A stretch of 6,169 nt of DNA from positions 1 to 6,169 of the forward strand of contig JAHJXP010000125.1 in NCBI GenBank assembly GCA_018827585.1, given 5' to 3'. The notes below the pieces were generated by a model. It saw only the letters and a program-made list of their open reading frames with translations, did no database searches and was not told where the DNA came from. The DNA is from Pseudomonadota bacterium. GTDB taxonomy: Bacteria > Desulfobacterota > Syntrophia > Syntrophales > UBA5619. The translations under genes were made by a program, and so were the position numbers. This document shows, one piece after another, positions 4,476 to 6,169 of this stretch. The stretch's first letter is position 1. Every line of letters starts with the position of its first letter.

Positions 4476-4670
4476 TCACTTTAGACCAGACGACGGAGGC
4501 GAGCGCTACGCTCCCGACACGCCAGATCTGCCCGTTGAGTGATGCCGAGAGTCTGCGAGAATGCGATCCCCATCCCTGATTGAAGCGACCAGGGCAATGA
4601 AATGAATATCAGTCGACCTCGACCTCACAAGTCAACAGCTCCAACTGAAATAAAGAATGCCGAATACTAT
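4476..4670. other. Non-coding stretch, nothing recognised
   Basis: Between the end of direct repeat copy 2 and the transporter promoter no gene, RNA or repeat is convincing. One short hairpin (GAGCG-CTA-CGCTC, within 4500-4513) is visible, but it has no U-run and is probably incidental. Confidence 0.5.
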
Positions 4671-4699
4671 TTGAAATATTGCCCAGAATTGAATATAAA
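4671..4699 (+). promoter_or_regulatory. Sigma70-type promoter of the transporter gene
   Basis: TTGAAA (4671-4676) and TATAAA (4694-4699) are separated by exactly 17 bp, each one base off consensus. Transcription would start near 4706, giving a leader of about 38 nt before the TTG start codon of the transporter. It is the best-scoring promoter by eye in the window. Confidence 0.7.
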
Positions 4700-4743
4700 T
4701 GACCCGATAGGAAGAGAGTCGATAAATTAGAAAGTCCAATAAA

Positions 4744-5790
4744 TTGAATAAACCCCTGATATACATCTTTATTTCGGCTGCCCTGTTTGGAATCAGCCCA
4801 CCTCTCGCCAAGCTGCTTGTGAAGGACATCCCCCCGGTTGCATTGGCTGGACTTCTCTATTTAGGTGCATTTGCGGGGCTTTCTCTCTATTCGATCGGTA
4901 GGAGGATCGTTTCTCCTGAAAACATCAAAAGCGCCAACCTAAAAAAGGGAGATGTCCCCTGGCTGTTCGGCGCCGTATTTTCCGGTGGGATTATCGCTCC
5001 AATATGTCTGATGTTCGGATTAAGCCAGATTTCCGGTTTTACCACATCATTGCTGCTGAATCTGGAGGGGATTTTTACCGCTGTTGTTGCCGTTATCTTT
5101 TTCAAGGAGAAGGCGGGAAAAAGATTGTGGCTGGCGTTGATGTGCATGACCGCAGCGGGGGTGTTCTTAACATGGGATTCAAGCCAGGGTAAGTTTAACT
5201 TCCTTGGACCCCTATTGGTTACCCTTTCCATGATATGCTGGGGCATAGATAATAACCTGACCCGAAACATCTCAACAAGAAATCCAATACAGATCACCTG
5301 TATTAAGGGATTTGTATCGGGTTTGGTATCGATCTCTCTGGCATATACTCTCGGGATGGCCATTAAATGGGATTTAACCATTTTTTATGCTCTGTTACTG
5401 GGCTCTTTCAGCTATGGTATCAGCCTTGTGTTTTTCATAAAAGCTCTCGAAGGGTTAGGTTCTTTCAGAGCAGGTATATTTTTCAGTCTTGCCCCTTTTA
5501 TAGGTGCCGTCACATCCCTCATATTGCTTCAAGAGTGGATCGGTTGGGTAATGTTCCCGGCGATGATGCTTACTGTCGCTGGTTTCTGGTTTATAAGCAC
5601 TGAAAATCATTTGCACCCGCACTTACATCAAGAGGCGGATCATACGCATTTGCACAATCACAAGGATATGCATCATATTCACGAACCCGCAGAGTTCGCC
5701 CAGGAGCCGCATGTTCACGAACACAAGCACCTTGAAGAAAATCATGTTCATCCCCACTGGCCAGACACACATCACAGGCACGTACATTAA
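4744..5790 (+). CDS. EamA/DMT-family transporter with histidine-rich C-terminal tail
   Basis: A 348-residue inner-membrane protein of the drug/metabolite transporter superfamily. Ten hydrophobic segments are visible (about 4-24, 30-52, 70-92, 96-119, 126-144, 151-173, 182-204, 209-236, 241-263, 265-286). They form two EamA repeats of five helices, the first opening with LFGISPPLAKLL. After the last helix comes a hydrophilic tail (287-348) holding 22 histidines, largely as H-x-H pairs, ending HPHWPDTHHRHVH. Such tails commonly bind Zn, Ni or Co, so a metal-linked role is inferred; the actual substrate is unknown. The start is TTG at 4744-4746, chosen because NKPLIYIF fits the usual family N-terminus and no ATG is placed well. 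The ribosome site is weak (AGAAAG), so translation may be low. The dinB gene follows after 15 nt. Confidence 0.88.
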   Translation: MNKPLIYIFISAALFGISPPLAKLLVKDIPPVALAGLLYLGAFAGLSLYSIGRRIVSPENIKSANLKKGDVPWLFGAVFSGGIIAPICLMFGLSQISGFTTSLLLNLEGIFTAVVAVIFFKEKAGKRLWLALMCMTAAGVFLTWDSSQGKFNFLGPLLVTLSMICWGIDNNLTRNISTRNPIQITCIKGFVSGLVSISLAYTLGMAIKWDLTIFYALLLGSFSYGISLVFFIKALEGLGSFRAGIFFSLAPFIGAVTSLILLQEWIGWVMFPAMMLTVAGFWFISTENHLHPHLHQEADHTHLHNHKDMHHIHEPAEFAQEPHVHEHKHLEENHVHPHWPDTHHRHVH

Positions 5791-5805
5791 CCATTGAGCC
5801 AGTCC

Positions 5806-6169
5806 ATGAAAAGGAGAATCCTTCATATCGACATGGACGCCTTCTTTGCCGCTGTTGAGCAAAAAAGGAGGCCGGAGCTCGAAGGAAAACCCGTTGTCAT
5901 CGGCGGTCAGGGAGATCCGTCCAAAAGGGGCGTGGTCTCTACCGCCAATTACGAAGCCAGAAAATATGGCGTTCACTCCGCCATGCCCATGAAGACCGCA
6001 TATAGGATGTGTCCTCATGCGGTATTCCTTCCCGTAGATTACGAGGCTTATTCATCCGCTTCGGTAAAATTCAAAGAGGTTCTCAGGACCGTCAGCCCGA
6101 TTATGGAAGATGTCGGCATTGACGAGGCGTATCTGGACGTTACGGATATACCGGTCACCAACGAAGAGA
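5806..6169 (+). CDS. dinB: DNA polymerase IV (Y-family, translesion), N-terminal 121 residues (cut by window edge)
   Basis: The start of a Y-family DNA polymerase IV, which copies past damaged bases with low fidelity. Visible motifs: HIDMDAFFAAVE (7-18), with catalytic D9 and the steric-gate region F13/F14; RGVVSTANYEARKYGVHSAM (41-60), the conserved finger/palm segment; CPHAVFLPVDYEAY (69-82); and IDEAYLDVT (105-113), with catalytic D106 and E107. The residue before IDE is G rather than the usual S or L. The ATG at 5806-5808 starts right before the conserved RILHIDMDAFF, but its ribosome site is poor (TTGAG). It lies 15 nt after the transporter stop, so the two may share a transcript. No LexA-like box was seen just upstream. 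The palm end, thumb and little-finger domain lie beyond the right edge. Confidence 0.95.
   Translation, partial: MKRRILHIDMDAFFAAVEQKRRPELEGKPVVIGGQGDPSKRGVVSTANYEARKYGVHSAMPMKTAYRMCPHAVFLPVDYEAYSSASVKFKEVLRTVSPIMEDVGIDEAYLDVTDIPVTNEE

Noticed and set aside
4887..5381. Minus-strand frame of 164 codons inside the transporter gene
   Set aside because: It is antisense to the membrane-helix coding region and shows no domain. The plus frame is clearly the real one.
5623..6018. Minus-strand frame of 131 codons over the transporter tail and dinB start
   Set aside because: It lies opposite the His-rich tail (CAT/CAC read as ATG/GTG, giving many Met and Val) and conserved dinB motifs.
1..6169. CRISPR array, tRNA or rRNA genes, integrase or transposase genes
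   Set aside because: No regularly spaced repeats, no tRNA-like cloverleaf noticed, and none of the intact frames looks like a recombinase or transposase.

Overview
The window looks like chromosome from an anaerobic, Gram-negative bacterium, most likely a deltaproteobacterium in the broad sense (Desulfobacterota, for example a syntroph or sulfate reducer). This is inferred from the short-form HdrA/HdrB/HdrC heterodisulfide-reductase-like genes, a MucR/Ros zinc-finger regulator beside an IHF-type gene, and the style of the dispersed repeat. I could not run any search, so the taxonomy is a judgement.

Layout. (1) 1-1716, minus strand: an hdrC-hdrB-hdrA operon read right to left. hdrC and hdrB overlap by 4 nt, and hdrA runs off the left edge after 76 codons. 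It encodes the cytoplasmic iron-sulfur/flavin electron-transfer core used for flavin-based electron bifurcation or confurcation. (2) 1717-2362: 646 nt with no intact gene. It holds a palindromic dispersed repeat (1796-1927), two further inverted repeats, and the decayed 3' end of a cyclopropane-fatty-acyl-phospholipid synthase (cfa) gene followed by a second, unidentified degraded frame. (3) 2363-4053, minus strand: a mucR-like gene, an ihfA/HU-like gene, and a small toxin-antitoxin pair (ribbon-helix-helix antitoxin, then a PIN-domain toxin) with its own TATAAT promoter. (4) 4123-4475, plus strand: a second, longer copy of the same decayed cfa 3' end plus the downstream frame. (5) 4476-4743: non-coding, with a good sigma70-type promoter. 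(6) 4744-6169, plus strand: an EamA/DMT transporter with a 62-residue histidine-rich tail, then the start of dinB (DNA polymerase IV), cut by the right edge.

The most notable structure is the pair of imperfect direct repeats (about 2104-2362 and 4200-4475) bracketing the mucR/ihf/toxin-antitoxin block. Each is recognisable as a cfa C-terminus in the frame ending YCAGSFRARHVQLW(Q)IVFSKHGVPGGY.TIR. Each is broken by a different stop, and they differ in the copy number of a 5-bp tandem repeat (7 versus 4 units). This points to duplication and decay of a cfa locus, with an accessory regulatory/toxin-antitoxin island lying between the copies.

Functionally, the Hdr operon is core energy metabolism. 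The central block is a compact accessory unit of two predicted nucleoid-associated DNA-binding proteins and a toxin-antitoxin pair. The right-hand genes are a probable transporter and a translesion polymerase, possibly co-transcribed because only 15 nt separate them.
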